The translations under genes were made by a program, and so were the position numbers. Of a stretch of DNA of 41,671 bases, positions 8,859-18,583 are shown piece by piece; position 1 is the stretch's first letter, and every line of letters begins with the position of its first letter. The notes under the pieces were generated by a model. The model did no database searches. It was not told the origin of the DNA and saw only the letters and a program-made list of their open reading frames with translations. The DNA is taken from assembly GCA_020832405.1 (NCBI GenBank), contig JAFIET010000026.1, forward strand, positions 1 through 41,671, written 5' to 3'. Source of the stretch: Balneolales bacterium. GTDB lineage: Bacteria > Bacteroidota > Rhodothermia > Balneolales > Cyclonatronaceae.

Positions 8859-8900
8859 AAAAAAATAAGGCACTGCATTTTTCACGTACAGTGCCTTAAA
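8859..8900 (-). terminator. Terminator on the minus strand, downstream of ribBA
   Basis: A perfect 9-bp stem (8867-8875 with 8889-8897, 13-nt loop) is followed on the minus strand by a stretch of mostly T. It is the first clear stop signal downstream of ribBA, about 300 nt after that gene ends, so either the ribBA transcript has a long tail or a separate short RNA ends here. Confidence 0.7.
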
Positions 8901-9199
8901 CTATTCATCAAGAGAGACGCTACTTGAGCGCATTTGAATATAAAAGCATGAACCGTAACCGCAAAATATTTTTTGGGTTCTTTTTTACGTGATCCTAAAG
9001 CATTTTTGTGATGCTTTCAGATACCTGCAAAAACCGGAGCTCTGCGCGGCATACTCAATTATATCAGTTAGATACCTAAATGGCTGAATGCTATTAAAGA
9101 ACATTTACGCGTAAAGCAAATCCGGAAAATGTTAACCAAAACAGTACTTTTCGTAAAGGAAAACTAAAGGGCGTGAAACTAATTTTCTGTTTGGAACGA
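8901..9199. other. Gene-free stretch between ribBA and its terminator
   Basis: About 300 nt without a supportable gene. It is AT-rich and contains one further 7-bp inverted repeat, AAAGCAT at 8997-9003 with ATGCTTT at 9011-9017, with no clear T-run beside it. I see no tRNA or known RNA family here. Confidence 0.4.
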
Positions 9200-10456
9200 T
9201 TACTTTTTGACAGATTCAAGGAATGAACCGGCTTTATGCGCATCAATATGATCGAGTTTGTGCCCCATTTTGTCGCGTTTGGTTTTCAGGTACTGCTCAT
9301 TTTCAGGGTAAGCTTCAATTTCAATAGGTACCTGTTCCGAAATTTCCAGACCATAGCCCTGCAGCCCTACCCGTTTAGTGGGGTTGTTGGTCATAAGCCG
9401 CATTTTCCTCACCCCCAGTTCACGCAGGATCTGAGCCCCTACACCATAGTCGCGGTGGTCGGGTTTGAAACCGAGTGCTACGTTTGCTTCAACCGTATCG
9501 AGGCCCTCTTCCTGAAGTTTGTAAGCTTTCAGTTTATTCACCAACCCGATGCCGCGCCCTTCCTGATTCATGTACAGCAGCACGCCCTGACCGTTTTTCT
9601 CAATGTTAATGAGGGCCCGGTGCAGCTGTTCGCCGCAATCGCAGCGCTTGGAGCCAAAAATATCTCCGGTCACGCATAAAGAGTGTACGCGAACAAGCAC
9701 GGGCTCTTCTTCCTGCCATTCACCTTTCACCAAAGCGAGATGATTCCCGCCGGTGAGCCGCTCTTCGAAGGCATAGAGCTGAAAATCCCCGTAAACGGTT
9801 GGTAATTTAACGTTTACCATCTCCCTCACCAACGACTCTTTGTGCATGCGGTAAGAGATGAGATCTTTTATGGTTATGAGTTTCATGCCGAATTTTCGGG
9901 CAACTTTCACCAGATCAGGCAGTCGGGCCATGGTACCGTCATCATTCATGATTTCGCAAATCACTCCGGCTGGATAGAGTCCGGCAAGCCGGGCAAGGTC
10001 AACGGCTGCCTCAGTATGGCCGGCCCGGCGCAGGGTTCCGCCTTCAACTGAAATTAGCGGAAAAATGTGGCCGGGACGGTTGAAATCCCCCGGGCGGGAA
10101 TTGTTGCGGATCAGGGCCTTGAGGGTGATTGCACGGTCGGCCGCAGAAATGCCGGTCGAAGTGCCCTGATTATAATCTATTGAAACCGTGAAAGCCGTTT
10201 TGAGGCTGTCGGTATTATCCTGAACCATTCGGTCGAGGTTCAGCTCATAGGCGCGCTCCCGGGTTATGGGGGCACAGATAAGGCCCCTGCCGTGCGTAGC
10301 CATGAGGTTCACGGCATCGGGGGTTACCATCTCGGCAGCCATCACAAAATCACCTTCATTCTCACGGTCTTCATCATCTACCACAATGATGATTTTGCCG
10401 TTGCGAATATCTTCAATTGCGGATTCTATGGTATCAAATGTGATTTCTTCTGCCAT
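9200..10456 (-). CDS. ribBA: Bifunctional DHBP synthase / GTP cyclohydrolase II
   Basis: The 418-residue protein joins the two enzymes that feed riboflavin synthesis. The N-terminal half (about 1-205) is 3,4-dihydroxy-2-butanone 4-phosphate synthase, with the acidic [10 protein letters not shown] loop, the THGRGLIC segment and [10 protein letters not shown]. The C-terminal half (about 210-415) is GTP cyclohydrolase II, with zinc cysteines in VHSLC and RCDCG and the QEGRGIGL catalytic segment. Two positions vary from the common consensus (HSLC for HSEC, YMNQEG for YLRQEG), but the core residues are intact, so both activities are expected. It lies 58 nt downstream of yajC on the same strand. 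No FMN riboswitch is recognisable upstream. Confidence 0.96.
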   Translation of the reverse strand: MAEEITFDTIESAIEDIRNGKIIIVVDDEDRENEGDFVMAAEMVTPDAVNLMATHGRGLICAPITRERAYELNLDRMVQDNTDSLKTAFTVSIDYNQGTSTGISAADRAITLKALIRNNSRPGDFNRPGHIFPLISVEGGTLRRAGHTEAAVDLARLAGLYPAGVICEIMNDDGTMARLPDLVKVARKFGMKLITIKDLISYRMHKESLVREMVNVKLPTVYGDFQLYAFEERLTGGNHLALVKGEWQEEEPVLVRVHSLCVTGDIFGSKRCDCGEQLHRALINIEKNGQGVLLYMNQEGRGIGLVNKLKAYKLQEEGLDTVEANVALGFKPDHRDYGVGAQILRELGVRKMRLMTNNPTKRVGLQGYGLEISEQVPIEIEAYPENEQYLKTKRDKMGHKLDHIDAHKAGSFLESVKK

Positions 10457-10485
10457 GTGCGGGCCTTGGGTTCTTAACGGATGAA

Positions 10486-10507
10486 CAGCCCGGTTTTTGC
10501 CGGGCTG
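10486..10507 (-). terminator. Hairpin between yajC and ribBA
   Basis: An 8-bp GC-rich stem (10486-10493 with 10500-10507, six-base loop) lies between the yajC stop and the ribBA start. The minus strand has no T-run after it, so it is a weak terminator or attenuator candidate, or an RNA-processing hairpin, rather than a sure stop. Confidence 0.4.
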
Positions 10508-10514
10508 CTTGCGA

Positions 10515-10820
10515 CTACGCTTTTTTGTTGGGGTTTACGTCCACAATTGCGTTTTTGAGGACGCGGATTTTTACTTCTTTATCAACCTCAATGAGTACTG
10601 TTTCCTCATCGTTGGAGTGCAAAATGCCGAGCATACCGCCCGAGGTTACAATTTTATCACCTTTCTTCATTTCAGTGACTTTCTGCTGTATTTCTTTCTG
10701 CTTTTTGCTTTGCGGCCGGATAATAAATAACCAGAAGATGAAGAAAATCAATCCTAAAAAAATAAAAGAGGCAAACGGGCTTCCCCCTTCAGGATCGGCC
10801 ATGAGTAAAATAATGTCCAT
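10515..10820 (-). CDS. yajC: Preprotein translocase accessory subunit YajC
   Basis: This small 101-residue protein has one N-terminal membrane helix (about 16-37) ending in the family signature [12 protein letters not shown], then a charged cytoplasmic domain with [12 protein letters not shown]. YajC associates with SecDF at the SecYEG translocon and aids membrane protein insertion. The size and motif order are normal. No secD or secF lies next to it here. A good Bacteroidota-type promoter is found upstream at 10945-10976. Confidence 0.95.
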   Translation of the reverse strand: MDIILLMADPEGGSPFASFIFLGLIFFIFWLFIIRPQSKKQKEIQQKVTEMKKGDKIVTSGGMLGILHSNDEETVLIEVDKEVKIRVLKNAIVDVNPNKKA

Positions 10821-10908
10821 TGTTGGGTTGGTATATGGTCAGTGTTTAAGGAAACAGGATACAGCTCCGATAATGCTGTTTTCTGTTTTCCGGTGAAAAA
10901 TTCAAGAT

Positions 10909-10937
10909 TTCTCCGGCACAAAAAAAGTTCCGGAGAA
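10909..10937 (-). terminator. Hairpin after the MFS transporter gene
   Basis: An 8-bp stem (10909-10916 with 10930-10937) lies 61 nt past the stop of the leftward MFS gene. The T-rich tract is in the loop on the minus strand rather than directly after the stem, so termination is plausible but not certain. Confidence 0.35.
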
Positions 10938-10944
10938 CAGCTTC

Positions 10945-10976
10945 CAAAGATAATGCTTTTGTAAACCGGGTACAAA
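10945..10976 (-). promoter_or_regulatory. Bacteroidota-type promoter for yajC
   Basis: On the minus strand, TTTG (10973-10976) and TATCTTTG (10945-10952) are separated by 20 nt. This fits the TTTG / TAnnTTTG pattern of the Bacteroidota primary sigma factor. It lies in the gap between the MFS gene and yajC, giving a leader of about 120 nt that would include the hairpin at 10909-10937. Confidence 0.55.
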
Positions 10977-10997
10977 GCAATACCCGCCGGGCTATTG

Positions 10998-12185
10998 TTA
11001 TCTCAATCGTATCAGCAGGTATAAGCCGGTTATCAGAGCCAGCAGTGCACACAACGCATACAGTCCGGCAAAGCCGGCAATACCAAACAGTATGCTTGAA
11101 AGTATTGGGGAAACGGACTGTGCTATTTTAATTACCATACCGTTCAGCGACATGATAGCCCCCCGGTTTTCAAGCATAGCTTCTGAAGAGATAAGTGAGA
11201 TGAGCACAGGCAGATTCAGCCCCTGTGCAAAGCCATATATTACGGTTGCTGCTGTAAGCCAAATGAGGTTCGGCGCAAATGGCATGGCTGTAAGCGATAC
11301 CGCATAAATCACAAATGAGAAGGTGACCAGCGCCTCAGGTCTGAAGCGCTGTGTGAGGAGCCCGGCATTAACTGAGGCCAGCGCATTAGACACTGAAGCC
11401 GACGACAATACCAGACCGATCATAAAGGAAGCTTCTGTGAAACGCGATTCAATCAAAAAGGGTATGATGGTAAGCAAGGGGCCGTACAGCAGTACGAATG
11501 AAACCAAGGTTGCCAGAAAAAACGGCAGCATCCTGTTTTGCTTCATGTTAATGAGCACACGCTTCAGATAGGCACCTACCTTTCCGGTTTGCTCCGGCTC
11601 CGGGTTTTCCAGATAGAAAATGATAACAAATGCCGTTGGAAGTGCAAGCAGCGGCAGATAAAACGGAGCGAACCATCCCAAAACAGCAAGGGCGCCCCCT
11701 ATAGCCGGATACAGGGTTGCACCGACACTCAGTACGGCCCCGTTATAGCCCATAGCCTCCGTCCGCTGCTGACCACTGAAGATATCCCCGATCATGGTTA
11801 CATTCAGCGCGCCTATTGCTGCAGAGCCAACGCCCTGCAGCAGGCGGAGGAATAACAGCATTTCATAGTTTGGCGCAAACGCACAGGCGAAACCGGCTAC
11901 GCCAAAAAGGAGCATTGACGGAACAAGAACCATTTTTCGGCCAATGCGATCTGATAAAATCCCCAGCACCGGCGTAAGTAAAACCCCGGGCAGCGTGTAC
12001 ATTGTAATTAGTAAGGCCGCACGGCCGATACTGATTTCAAATACAGTCGCAACCAGAGGAAGCACCGGTGTGATACTTGATACCCCCATAATGGCGGTAA
12101 GGGTAATACAAAAAATAATGTACAGATTACGGTTTCTCAATACCGGGCTGTCTGTACGATGGGTCTTGCCTTTTTTTCGGCTCAA
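10998..12185 (-). CDS. MFS transporter, DHA1-like
   Basis: This 395-residue protein has about twelve hydrophobic membrane spans and the major facilitator signature between helices 2 and 3 (GILSDRIGRK). The helix 4-5 region has the GVGSAAIGALNVTMIGDIF segment typical of DHA1 drug:H+ antiporter-type members. Such proteins export drugs or metabolites using the proton gradient, but the substrate cannot be told from sequence. The start is TTG. An in-frame stop lies shortly upstream and the next ATG would remove the first helix, so TTG is well supported. The gene stands alone between the Mrp operon terminator and yajC. Confidence 0.88.
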   Translation of the reverse strand: MSRKKGKTHRTDSPVLRNRNLYIIFCITLTAIMGVSSITPVLPLVATVFEISIGRAALLITMYTLPGVLLTPVLGILSDRIGRKMVLVPSMLLFGVAGFACAFAPNYEMLLFLRLLQGVGSAAIGALNVTMIGDIFSGQQRTEAMGYNGAVLSVGATLYPAIGGALAVLGWFAPFYLPLLALPTAFVIIFYLENPEPEQTGKVGAYLKRVLINMKQNRMLPFFLATLVSFVLLYGPLLTIIPFLIESRFTEASFMIGLVLSSASVSNALASVNAGLLTQRFRPEALVTFSFVIYAVSLTAMPFAPNLIWLTAATVIYGFAQGLNLPVLISLISSEAMLENRGAIMSLNGMVIKIAQSVSPILSSILFGIAGFAGLYALCALLALITGLYLLIRLR

Positions 12186-12255
12186 TGAACTGGCTGCTTA
12201 ATACGGTTTACAACTTTAGTGCGAAGTAATTTCATCTCATTCAAACAACATCCAA

Positions 12256-12290
12256 CAAAAAAAGCTCCCGCAGTACAGGAGCTTTTCATG
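12256..12290 (-). terminator. Terminator of the Mrp operon
   Basis: A 9-bp stem (12260-12268 with 12278-12286, nine-base loop) is followed on the minus strand by a run of T. It lies about 25 nt past the mrpE stop codon and closes the seven-gene leftward operon. Confidence 0.88.
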
Positions 12291-12310
12291 TTTTAAACCC
12301 GGGGCAGCGC

Positions 12311-12799
12311 TTAAAGATTTGCGCGGGTAATTTCCAGAATATGGCGTTCCATGCCGTTCTTTATTTCACGCCTTACGGCGTCAACATCGCCGTTATCGAT
12401 ATACATGGCATGGATGTAAAGTGTTTTCCCATCCTCTGATATATCAAGACTGAGGGTGCCCGGTGTAAGGGAGATGGAATTGGCAAGCAGCGTTTTTTCC
12501 AGATCAGATTCGGCATCAAGCGGGATGCCGACAATACCTGATTTCATCTTAAAAGTGGGTTTAATTACATCTACTGCAACCCGAATACTTGAAATAAACA
12601 ACTCTTTAAGGAAGTAAAAGATGAAACCGACCGCAAGCCGGAGCCTGCGGGTGTAGTTTTCCGCATCAATGGCAGGGGCTGCGACGAGCATCACAAGATA
12701 ACCGAGCAGAAAACCAATAGCCAGATTTCCCAGACTAATGGTGCCGGTAACGGCGGCCCAGATTACGGCCAGAACAATGTTGGTCAGAAACTGTTTCAT
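12311..12799 (-). CDS. mrpE: Mrp Na+/H+ antiporter subunit E
   Basis: A 162-residue membrane protein with hydrophobic segments in its first 75 residues and a soluble C-terminal part. The conserved MrpE block LANSISLTPGTLSLDIS is seen near 105-121. Subunit E is needed for assembly and full activity of the Mrp complex in the cytoplasmic membrane. Its start overlaps the mrpD stop by 4 nt, and it is the last gene of the operon. Confidence 0.93.
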   Translation of the reverse strand: MKQFLTNIVLAVIWAAVTGTISLGNLAIGFLLGYLVMLVAAPAIDAENYTRRLRLAVGFIFYFLKELFISSIRVAVDVIKPTFKMKSGIVGIPLDAESDLEKTLLANSISLTPGTLSLDISEDGKTLYIHAMYIDNGDVDAVRREIKNGMERHILEITRANL

Positions 12800-14304
12800 G
12801 GGTTCAGTACGGCATTTATGTACATGGACGGATCAAGCAGCTGATCGGCAGCTTCAAAGAGCAGCGCGTAAAACGGCTCTCCAAATATGCCGAGTACCAC
12901 AATAAAACCGGCGATGATAATGGTTGGCAGCAATAAGGCTATTAGCTGTGCGCCTGCTACCGGCTTAAAGTTTTTGTCGGCCACAACGGGAGCGGTGTCG
13001 GGCAGCGGACTCCAGTAGGCTCCCATCCAGATTTTGGTCATCGAAAACATGGTCATCAGGCCAACCGCAAGCGCGAAGCCGATTACGACCCACTGCTCTA
13101 CTTCAAGACCCGCGTAAATAACCGTGTACTTGGCCCAGAAACCGGTAAGCGGCGGCAGACCTGCCAGCGAGATCGCGGAAATTGCAAAGAGGGAGCTCAC
13201 CAGCGGGTAATTCTTGTACAGACCTCCAAGGCGGGAGAGGTGAAACGAGCCTACGAGCTTTTGCGCAATACCAGCAACAAGGAACAGGTTCGTTTTGGCC
13301 AGGATGTTATGCAGGATGTAGTAAATAACCCCGGCAAGGGCAATCTTGGTAAAAAACGCAAGGCCCATAATCATGTAGCCGATCTGACTCACAATGTGGA
13401 AGCTCAGAATCTTACGCACATCATACTGTGAGGCCGCACCAAGTACGCCCACAACCATAGTGGGAACCGAAATCCAGAGCAGGATGGTGTGCGTGTACCC
13501 AATATCCTGTGTGAAGAGCAGGGTAAATACGCGTACAAGCGAGTAAACCCCGACTTTGGTAAGCAGGGCACCAAAAATGGCCGTGATGGTTACCGGTGGT
13601 GTATGGTAGGATGCCGGCAGCCAGAAAAACAGCGGAAAAACGGCTGATTTAATCCCAAATGATACAAGGAACATCATAGATGCAGTAATCACCAGCCCAG
13701 TGTTCTCAGTATCCTGCAGCGCCTGTGCCATGGCTGCTAAATTAAGCGTACCGGTGAGGCCGTACATAATCCCAACCCCTGCAAGAAAAATGAGGGAAGA
13801 GAGCAGGTTGATAACCACGTACTTCACCGCACCGTCGAGCTGTGCCTTCCCGTTACCAATGGCAAGCAGCACAAAGGATGTAATCAGCATAACCTCAAAC
13901 CAAACATAAAGGTTGAAGAGGTCACCGGTGAGGAAGGCTCCGATTACGCCGAAAATGAGAATCTGAAACAAGGGCTGAAAACCGAAAGACTCCCGTTGCT
14001 TGTCCATATCACCAAGTGAGTAAATGCTGATGGTCATGGCCATCAGACCGGTTACACACACCATGAGCGCACTGAACAGGTCAGCAACCATAGAAATACC
14101 AAAAGGAGCTTCCCAGTTTCCCGGCTGAAGTACCTGAATGCCTTCGGTGTACACCACATACAACAAAACACAGCCGGCAATAAAGGTCGCAACAGACCCG
14201 ATAACGCTCAGCCAGCGTTGCAGCTCGCGGTTTTTGAACGCAATCAAGGCAAGAGATGCCGTGAGAATCGGTATCAGAATAGGATAAATGATGATGTTGC
14301 TCAC
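12796..14304 (-). CDS. mrpD: Mrp Na+/H+ antiporter subunit D (NuoN/NuoM-like)
   Basis: This 502-residue polytopic protein is homologous to the proton-pumping subunits of respiratory complex I. About fourteen hydrophobic spans are present, and the family core FWLPASYHTPPVTITAIFG with the following lysine (LLTKVGVYSL) is clear, as is NLFLVAGIAQ. MrpD forms one of the two ion-translocating modules of the Mrp complex. The start is GTG, overlapping the mrpC stop by 4 nt. The length is normal for the family. Confidence 0.95.
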   Translation of the reverse strand: MSNIIIYPILIPILTASLALIAFKNRELQRWLSVIGSVATFIAGCVLLYVVYTEGIQVLQPGNWEAPFGISMVADLFSALMVCVTGLMAMTISIYSLGDMDKQRESFGFQPLFQILIFGVIGAFLTGDLFNLYVWFEVMLITSFVLLAIGNGKAQLDGAVKYVVINLLSSLIFLAGVGIMYGLTGTLNLAAMAQALQDTENTGLVITASMMFLVSFGIKSAVFPLFFWLPASYHTPPVTITAIFGALLTKVGVYSLVRVFTLLFTQDIGYTHTILLWISVPTMVVGVLGAASQYDVRKILSFHIVSQIGYMIMGLAFFTKIALAGVIYYILHNILAKTNLFLVAGIAQKLVGSFHLSRLGGLYKNYPLVSSLFAISAISLAGLPPLTGFWAKYTVIYAGLEVEQWVVIGFALAVGLMTMFSMTKIWMGAYWSPLPDTAPVVADKNFKPVAGAQLIALLLPTIIIAGFIVVLGIFGEPFYALLFEAADQLLDPSMYINAVLNP

Positions 14305-14702
14305 GCTTCGTCCTCCCCTTTAATAACGCCTGCCGGAAGCTCTTCCCCTTTGTAGGGTGGCTCTGCAACGCGCATCTCATCTACATTGAGGGTACCTACT
14401 TCGGTATAAGCCCGGTACACCAGCACCAGCGCGTACGACAGCAGACCAAAGCCGATTACAATAGCCGTAAGCACCAGGGCCTGCGGCAGCGGGTTTGCGA
14501 AAGCGCCGGAGGGCACGTACTCACCCGATGCAATAAGGGGCGGGATGCCGCGATCGAGGCGGCCAAGCGTAAATATGAGCAGGTTAACTGCGTTGCTCAG
14601 AATTACGATGCCAATCACCACGCGCACCAGATTGCGGCGAAGCATAAGAAACACGCTCAGCGCCACAAGTATTCCAATTACAATAGCTAATAAAGGCTCC
14701 AT
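14301..14702 (-). CDS. mrpC: Mrp Na+/H+ antiporter subunit C (NuoK-like)
   Basis: A 133-residue protein with three membrane helices, homologous to complex I subunit NuoK. The conserved stretches VIGIVILSNAVNLLIF and LPQALVLTAIVIGFG are both visible. It overlaps mrpD by 4 nt and lies 3 nt after mrpB. The hydrophilic C-terminal tail of about 35 residues is somewhat long but ordinary for MrpC. Confidence 0.95.
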   Translation of the reverse strand: MEPLLAIVIGILVALSVFLMLRRNLVRVVIGIVILSNAVNLLIFTLGRLDRGIPPLIASGEYVPSGAFANPLPQALVLTAIVIGFGLLSYALVLVYRAYTEVGTLNVDEMRVAEPPYKGEELPAGVIKGEDEA

Positions 14703-14705
14703 TGG

Positions 14706-15119
14706 TTAGTCTTCTTCTTCAAGTGCAAAGATTACGGCGAGGGTAAATCCTACAACTACCAAATACACGCCAATGTCGAATATGAGAGGGGTACCCACGT
14801 GAAGCTCATTTCCGAATACAACCGGAAGAGCCCACTGTCCCGTAAAAAAAGCATCTCCGGCTATCATGGACATGATACCGCTCACCAGGGCTAAAAACAG
14901 GCCCCAGCCAACCATCACGCGCGGATCCATACGAAGCAGCCTGCGGGTAACTTCCGTGCCAAAAGTGATAGCAAACAGCACAAATGCCGAAGCTCCGACC
15001 AAACCGCCTATGAATCCGCCACCGGGCTCATTATGCCCTCTAAAGAACAAAAACACAGAGAATATGAGCAGCAACGGGAACAACAGCCGTGTTGCTGTTT
15101 TAAGAATTACGGAATTCAT
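14706..15119 (-). CDS. mrpB: Mrp Na+/H+ antiporter subunit B
   Basis: A 137-residue MnhB-domain membrane protein with four hydrophobic spans. The signature [17 protein letters not shown] (about 27-43) is intact, as is the [16 protein letters not shown] segment near the C-terminus. It overlaps the mrpA stop by 4 nt, which suggests translational coupling within the complex. Confidence 0.95.
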   Translation of the reverse strand: MNSVILKTATRLLFPLLLIFSVFLFFRGHNEPGGGFIGGLVGASAFVLFAITFGTEVTRRLLRMDPRVMVGWGLFLALVSGIMSMIAGDAFFTGQWALPVVFGNELHVGTPLIFDIGVYLVVVGFTLAVIFALEEED

Positions 15120-17452
15120 GCTGTTGTACCTTCCTTTTTTGTGATAACTTTTTTACCCAGCTTTATAAGCGCGTACACACCTATACCGGCAACCCCGATT
15201 ACCACGATTTCACCAAAGGTATCGAGCGCCCGGAAGTCCACCAGAATCACATTTACTATGTTGCGGCCGTAGGCAACCACGTAACTGTTTTCGGCAAAAT
15301 AATCCGTCATGAAGGGGTCGAATTCGGTATTCAGTACTGCCAGCATTATGAGGGTTACGATCAGGCCAAGACTTCCGGCCAGAATGCCGTCTCTCACTTT
15401 TGAGCCCATCGATACTTTCACCTTGCTTTGCGGCAGGTGTATAAGTACCAGAGCCACCAGAATTACGGTGAGCGTCTCTACAAGAACCTGCGTTATGGCA
15501 AGATCAGGTGCGCTGAACAGGATGTAAAGCAGGGCTATGCTGTAGCCCACAACCCCGAGTGCCGCAATGGCCACAAGACCGGAACCCGCAAATACGGCTG
15601 CAAATGCTGCGATTACGATTACACCGGCGAGTGTCCACTCATAGAAGTAGATATCAGAGAAGTCTGCTACTATAATCATGTCGGTCTTAACCAGCATGGT
15701 GTAGCCAACAAGTACCACAAAAAAGGCTACAATACAAAGCATGTAGTACCGCAGGTAGCCGTTCTGGAAAAACTTTGTTTGCGCAGCTGCCAGGCCAAGC
15801 GTACCGTTGAGCCAGCCTTCGTAGCCTTTTACAGGTCCCTGACCCATAATGCGGTCGTAAGCCTGTACCGCACCTGATTCACGCACCTTGTTCCATACCA
15901 GGTACAGGCCGATACCGCTGAGCAGAGTAATGATACTGAGAATAAGAGGCGCATTAATACCATGCCACAACTTGAGGGATACTACTAAATCAGGGGTGCC
16001 TGCAATAGCACCGGCAGCTTTTGAGATGATCGCGGTATCAATCAGGAAAGGGAGAATCCCGAATAGTATGCTCAGCACTGAAAGCACACCGGGGCCAATC
16101 CACATACTAAGCGGTGCTTCATGTACATGCTTGTTGTTGTACTCCTTGTATTCTCCGAAGAAGGGTCTGATGGCCACTATGCCGCTCGAAGCTACAACGG
16201 CTATGTTGGCCAGTACCGCCATACCAATAAGCACCATTGGGAAGCTTACCGATGAAAGCGCTGCTTCATATACCAGCTCCTTGCCTATAAAACCAAGCAG
16301 CGGAGCAACCCCGGCCATTGAGAGCGCAGCAATACAACCGAATGCCGCCGTCATTGGCATGGTTTTACGCAGGCCGCTGATGAACCTTATGTCGCGGGTG
16401 CCGGCTTCGTGATCAACCGTACCCGCCACCATGAACAGGGCGCCTTTATAGAGCGAGTGGCTCAGAATAAACACGGCTACAGCTTTCACGGCGTACTCAT
16501 GGCCCATGCCGATGAGCATGGTGAGGGTACCAAGGGCCATCACGGTGGTGTAGGCCAGTACTTTCTTGAGGTCCGTATGCGCAATGGCAAGCCAGGCTGC
16601 AACAAGCATGGTTACAGCGCCGAAACCGGTTACAATGTAGGTCCATTCAAGGGTACCGCTAAGCACGGGGTTTAGGCGGGCCAGCAGGTAAACACCAGCC
16701 TTAACCATGGTTGCGGAGTGCAGATAAGCAGAAACCGGGGTCGGGGCGGCCATTGCACCGGGAAGCCAGAAATGAAACGGAAACTGTGCTGATTTGGTGA
16801 AGGCACCGATTAGGATGAGAATCAGGGCGCCAAGATACCAGGGGTGCTCAGCTACCAGACCGGACTGACCGAACATCTCGGAAATTTCCATAGTACCGGT
16901 AATCATCGACAGGATGATGAGTCCGGCAAGCAGGGCCAGACCTCCGGAGCCGGTAACAAGCAGGGCCTGCAGTGCGGATTTCCGGGAATCTTCCTTTTCA
17001 TACTTGTAGCCGATAAGCAGGTACGAACTTATGGAAGTAAGCTCCCAGAAAATAAAAAGCGCCACAATATTATCAGCGAGTACAACCCCCATCATCGCAC
17101 CCATAAACAGCAGAATGCTGAAATAAAAGCGGCCCAGGTTCGAATCGGCGGCAAGGTAGCCGCCTCCGTAAATCATAATAAAAGTACCTATCCCGGAAAC
17201 AATCAGCCCAAACATAAGGCTGAAGCCATCGAGATAGAACGACATATTCACGCCCAGGTAAGAAACCCAAACCCACGATTCCTTTACTACATCGCCGCCG
17301 GAAATAACCGGGATAAAACTCAGCAAATATGCAAAAACGGTGAAAGGAACAAGGGCGAGAACCCAGCCGGAGCTTTTTTTAAGATATTTGGCGGCGGCGG
17401 GACCAAAAAATGCGGCTGAAAAAATCAGCAGTAATGCAGCTAAAATGGTCAT
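15116..17452 (-). CDS. mrpA: Mrp Na+/H+ antiporter subunit A (NuoL-like with C-terminal MbhD/E-like extension)
   Basis: At 778 residues this is the full-length large subunit. The first ~500 residues are a complex I NuoL-like module with [20 protein letters not shown], then [15 protein letters not shown] and the [11 protein letters not shown] loop. The C-terminal ~200 residues add the extra helices found in MrpA (MbhD/MbhE-like), including [20 protein letters not shown], a known conserved block. MrpA is the main candidate for the sodium path. Its ATG overlaps the last base of mrpG. Together with B-G it forms a secondary antiporter used for sodium export and pH homeostasis. Confidence 0.96.
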   Translation of the reverse strand: MTILAALLLIFSAAFFGPAAAKYLKKSSGWVLALVPFTVFAYLLSFIPVISGGDVVKESWVWVSYLGVNMSFYLDGFSLMFGLIVSGIGTFIMIYGGGYLAADSNLGRFYFSILLFMGAMMGVVLADNIVALFIFWELTSISSYLLIGYKYEKEDSRKSALQALLVTGSGGLALLAGLIILSMITGTMEISEMFGQSGLVAEHPWYLGALILILIGAFTKSAQFPFHFWLPGAMAAPTPVSAYLHSATMVKAGVYLLARLNPVLSGTLEWTYIVTGFGAVTMLVAAWLAIAHTDLKKVLAYTTVMALGTLTMLIGMGHEYAVKAVAVFILSHSLYKGALFMVAGTVDHEAGTRDIRFISGLRKTMPMTAAFGCIAALSMAGVAPLLGFIGKELVYEAALSSVSFPMVLIGMAVLANIAVVASSGIVAIRPFFGEYKEYNNKHVHEAPLSMWIGPGVLSVLSILFGILPFLIDTAIISKAAGAIAGTPDLVVSLKLWHGINAPLILSIITLLSGIGLYLVWNKVRESGAVQAYDRIMGQGPVKGYEGWLNGTLGLAAAQTKFFQNGYLRYYMLCIVAFFVVLVGYTMLVKTDMIIVADFSDIYFYEWTLAGVIVIAAFAAVFAGSGLVAIAALGVVGYSIALLYILFSAPDLAITQVLVETLTVILVALVLIHLPQSKVKVSMGSKVRDGILAGSLGLIVTLIMLAVLNTEFDPFMTDYFAENSYVVAYGRNIVNVILVDFRALDTFGEIVVIGVAGIGVYALIKLGKKVITKKEGTTA

Positions 17453-17856
17453 CAGGATTCAGAAACGTTACGGTTCAGTTTGGCATCGGATGCCGCACGG
17501 GATTTGCGGGAGGCTTCGGGCTCAGATATCTCCCCGTTACGGTCCATTTCATCTACAATCGTTCCTTCCCAAAGCTCAATACCGGTGTAATAGGCAGCAC
17601 GGCCAATTAAATGCGCAGCAACCGGCGCTGTGAGCAGCAGAAAAATAATGGTTGCCAGGATACGGGTGAGCACCGATATTTCATCAAACGAGATACCGAC
17701 TGCAACCAGAATTAAACCTGCACCCAGGGTACCGGCTTTGGTAGATGCGTGCATTTTCATCATGAGGTCGGGTAGCCGAAGCACGCCAATTGAAGCTATC
17801 AGCACGAAAAAGCTTCCTGCAAGCAGAAAAAAAGCGATGATCAGTTCGGTAATCAT
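17452..17856 (-). CDS. mrpG: Mrp Na+/H+ antiporter subunit G
   Basis: A 134-residue protein with three membrane helices in the first 95 residues. The conserved MrpG sequence GVLRLPDLMMKMHASTKAG is seen near 25-43. The hydrophilic tail after residue 95 is longer than in many relatives. The start overlaps the mrpF stop by 4 nt, and the stop shares a base with the mrpA start. Confidence 0.94.
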   Translation of the reverse strand: MITELIIAFFLLAGSFFVLIASIGVLRLPDLMMKMHASTKAGTLGAGLILVAVGISFDEISVLTRILATIIFLLLTAPVAAHLIGRAAYYTGIELWEGTIVDEMDRNGEISEPEASRKSRAASDAKLNRNVSES

Positions 17857-18158
17857 ATTTCATCATTGGTTGAAGGGCGCCCGGCTTTGAGTACATAGCG
17901 GGCAAATGCTGTTGTACCCAAAAAGGCAATAAGGGCTACTACAATCGCTGCATCAATAAAATCGGAGGTACCCGTATGGATGCAGTAAGTCGCAATAAAT
18001 GCGATTACGATGTAGGCAATCAGGTCAAGAGCTACAACACGGTCCGGCAGGCTGGGGCCGATAAGCAGACGTATCATGCCTGCTACCAGAGAAATACTCA
18101 GCGCTGCAAAGGTGATGACAAGCACCGTGTCGAGTAATACAGTTTCGCCGTTTAGCAA
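17853..18158 (-). CDS. mrpF: Mrp Na+/H+ antiporter subunit F
   Basis: A 101-residue protein with three membrane helices. The family core GPSLPDRVVALDLIAY (about 33-48) and GTTAFARYV near the end are both present. It is the first gene of the operon. The start codon is TTG and is supported by a strong Shine-Dalgarno sequence, AAGGAG (minus strand of 18165-18170), six bases upstream, which is striking in a lineage that often lacks such sites. Starting here gives the usual MrpF length. Confidence 0.93.
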   Translation of the reverse strand: MLNGETVLLDTVLVITFAALSISLVAGMIRLLIGPSLPDRVVALDLIAYIVIAFIATYCIHTGTSDFIDAAIVVALIAFLGTTAFARYVLKAGRPSTNDEI

Positions 18159-18583
18159 AGTTAACTCCTTAAAAACAGGTATCTTATGGGTGAAACGCGA
18201 TATCGGGTTCGCTTATGGCTTGTTTCATTTCGGCCTCTGATTCCGTAATTTGCTACGGCCCGATGGTGCACTGTTGCTTCGTTTATCCGGCTGTTGGTAC
18301 TCAAAGCTGCTTTTCCTGCCGTCGAACAAATCTGCACCCCGGATTTTTGCACCAAATCAGAGATACCCGGGCCCCAATTCTGTTTGCTGATAAGGTTTCA
18401 TTTAACAATTTCTCAGATATAGTGAATTGGCGGCCATTTCCTTATCAGCCTGATTTAACGAAGCGCAAAAATAAATTTTTCTGATTCTACTTCAAAATTA
18501 TTTCGGTAAGCAATTGAAAAAACAGACATTCCTGAACTTGGAAAGTGTTATTTTACAGAGCTTTGTACCTTGCTGATTCTGCT
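18159..18583. other. Divergent intergenic region between mrpF and tsaE
   Basis: This 425-nt gap separates the leftward Mrp operon from the rightward tsaE gene and must hold promoters for both. On the minus strand a strong ribosome binding site (18165-18170) precedes mrpF. Short open frames in the gap look random. The right part, from about 18400 on, is AT-rich, as expected of a promoter zone. I see no sure -33/-7 pair; TACCTTG at 18568-18574 is a weak -7 candidate just upstream of tsaE. Confidence 0.45.
18165..18170 (-). promoter_or_regulatory. Strong Shine-Dalgarno site deciding the mrpF TTG start
   Basis: The minus strand reads AAGGAG, then six bases, then TTG. This near-perfect match to the 16S anti-SD sequence settles the choice of the non-ATG start of the first Mrp gene. 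Confidence 0.7.

Noticed and set aside
10457-10514. An FMN riboswitch upstream of ribBA.
   Set aside because: The gap is only 58 nt and holds one simple hairpin, far too short for the FMN aptamer.
18156-18163. TAACTTTG on the minus strand as a -7 promoter box for the Mrp operon.
   Set aside because: It overlaps the mrpF start codon and has no TTTG box about 19 nt upstream, so it is probably chance.
18161-18355. A 64-codon open frame in the mrpF-tsaE gap.
   Set aside because: No family resemblance, no start signal of note, and it fills a region expected to hold promoters.
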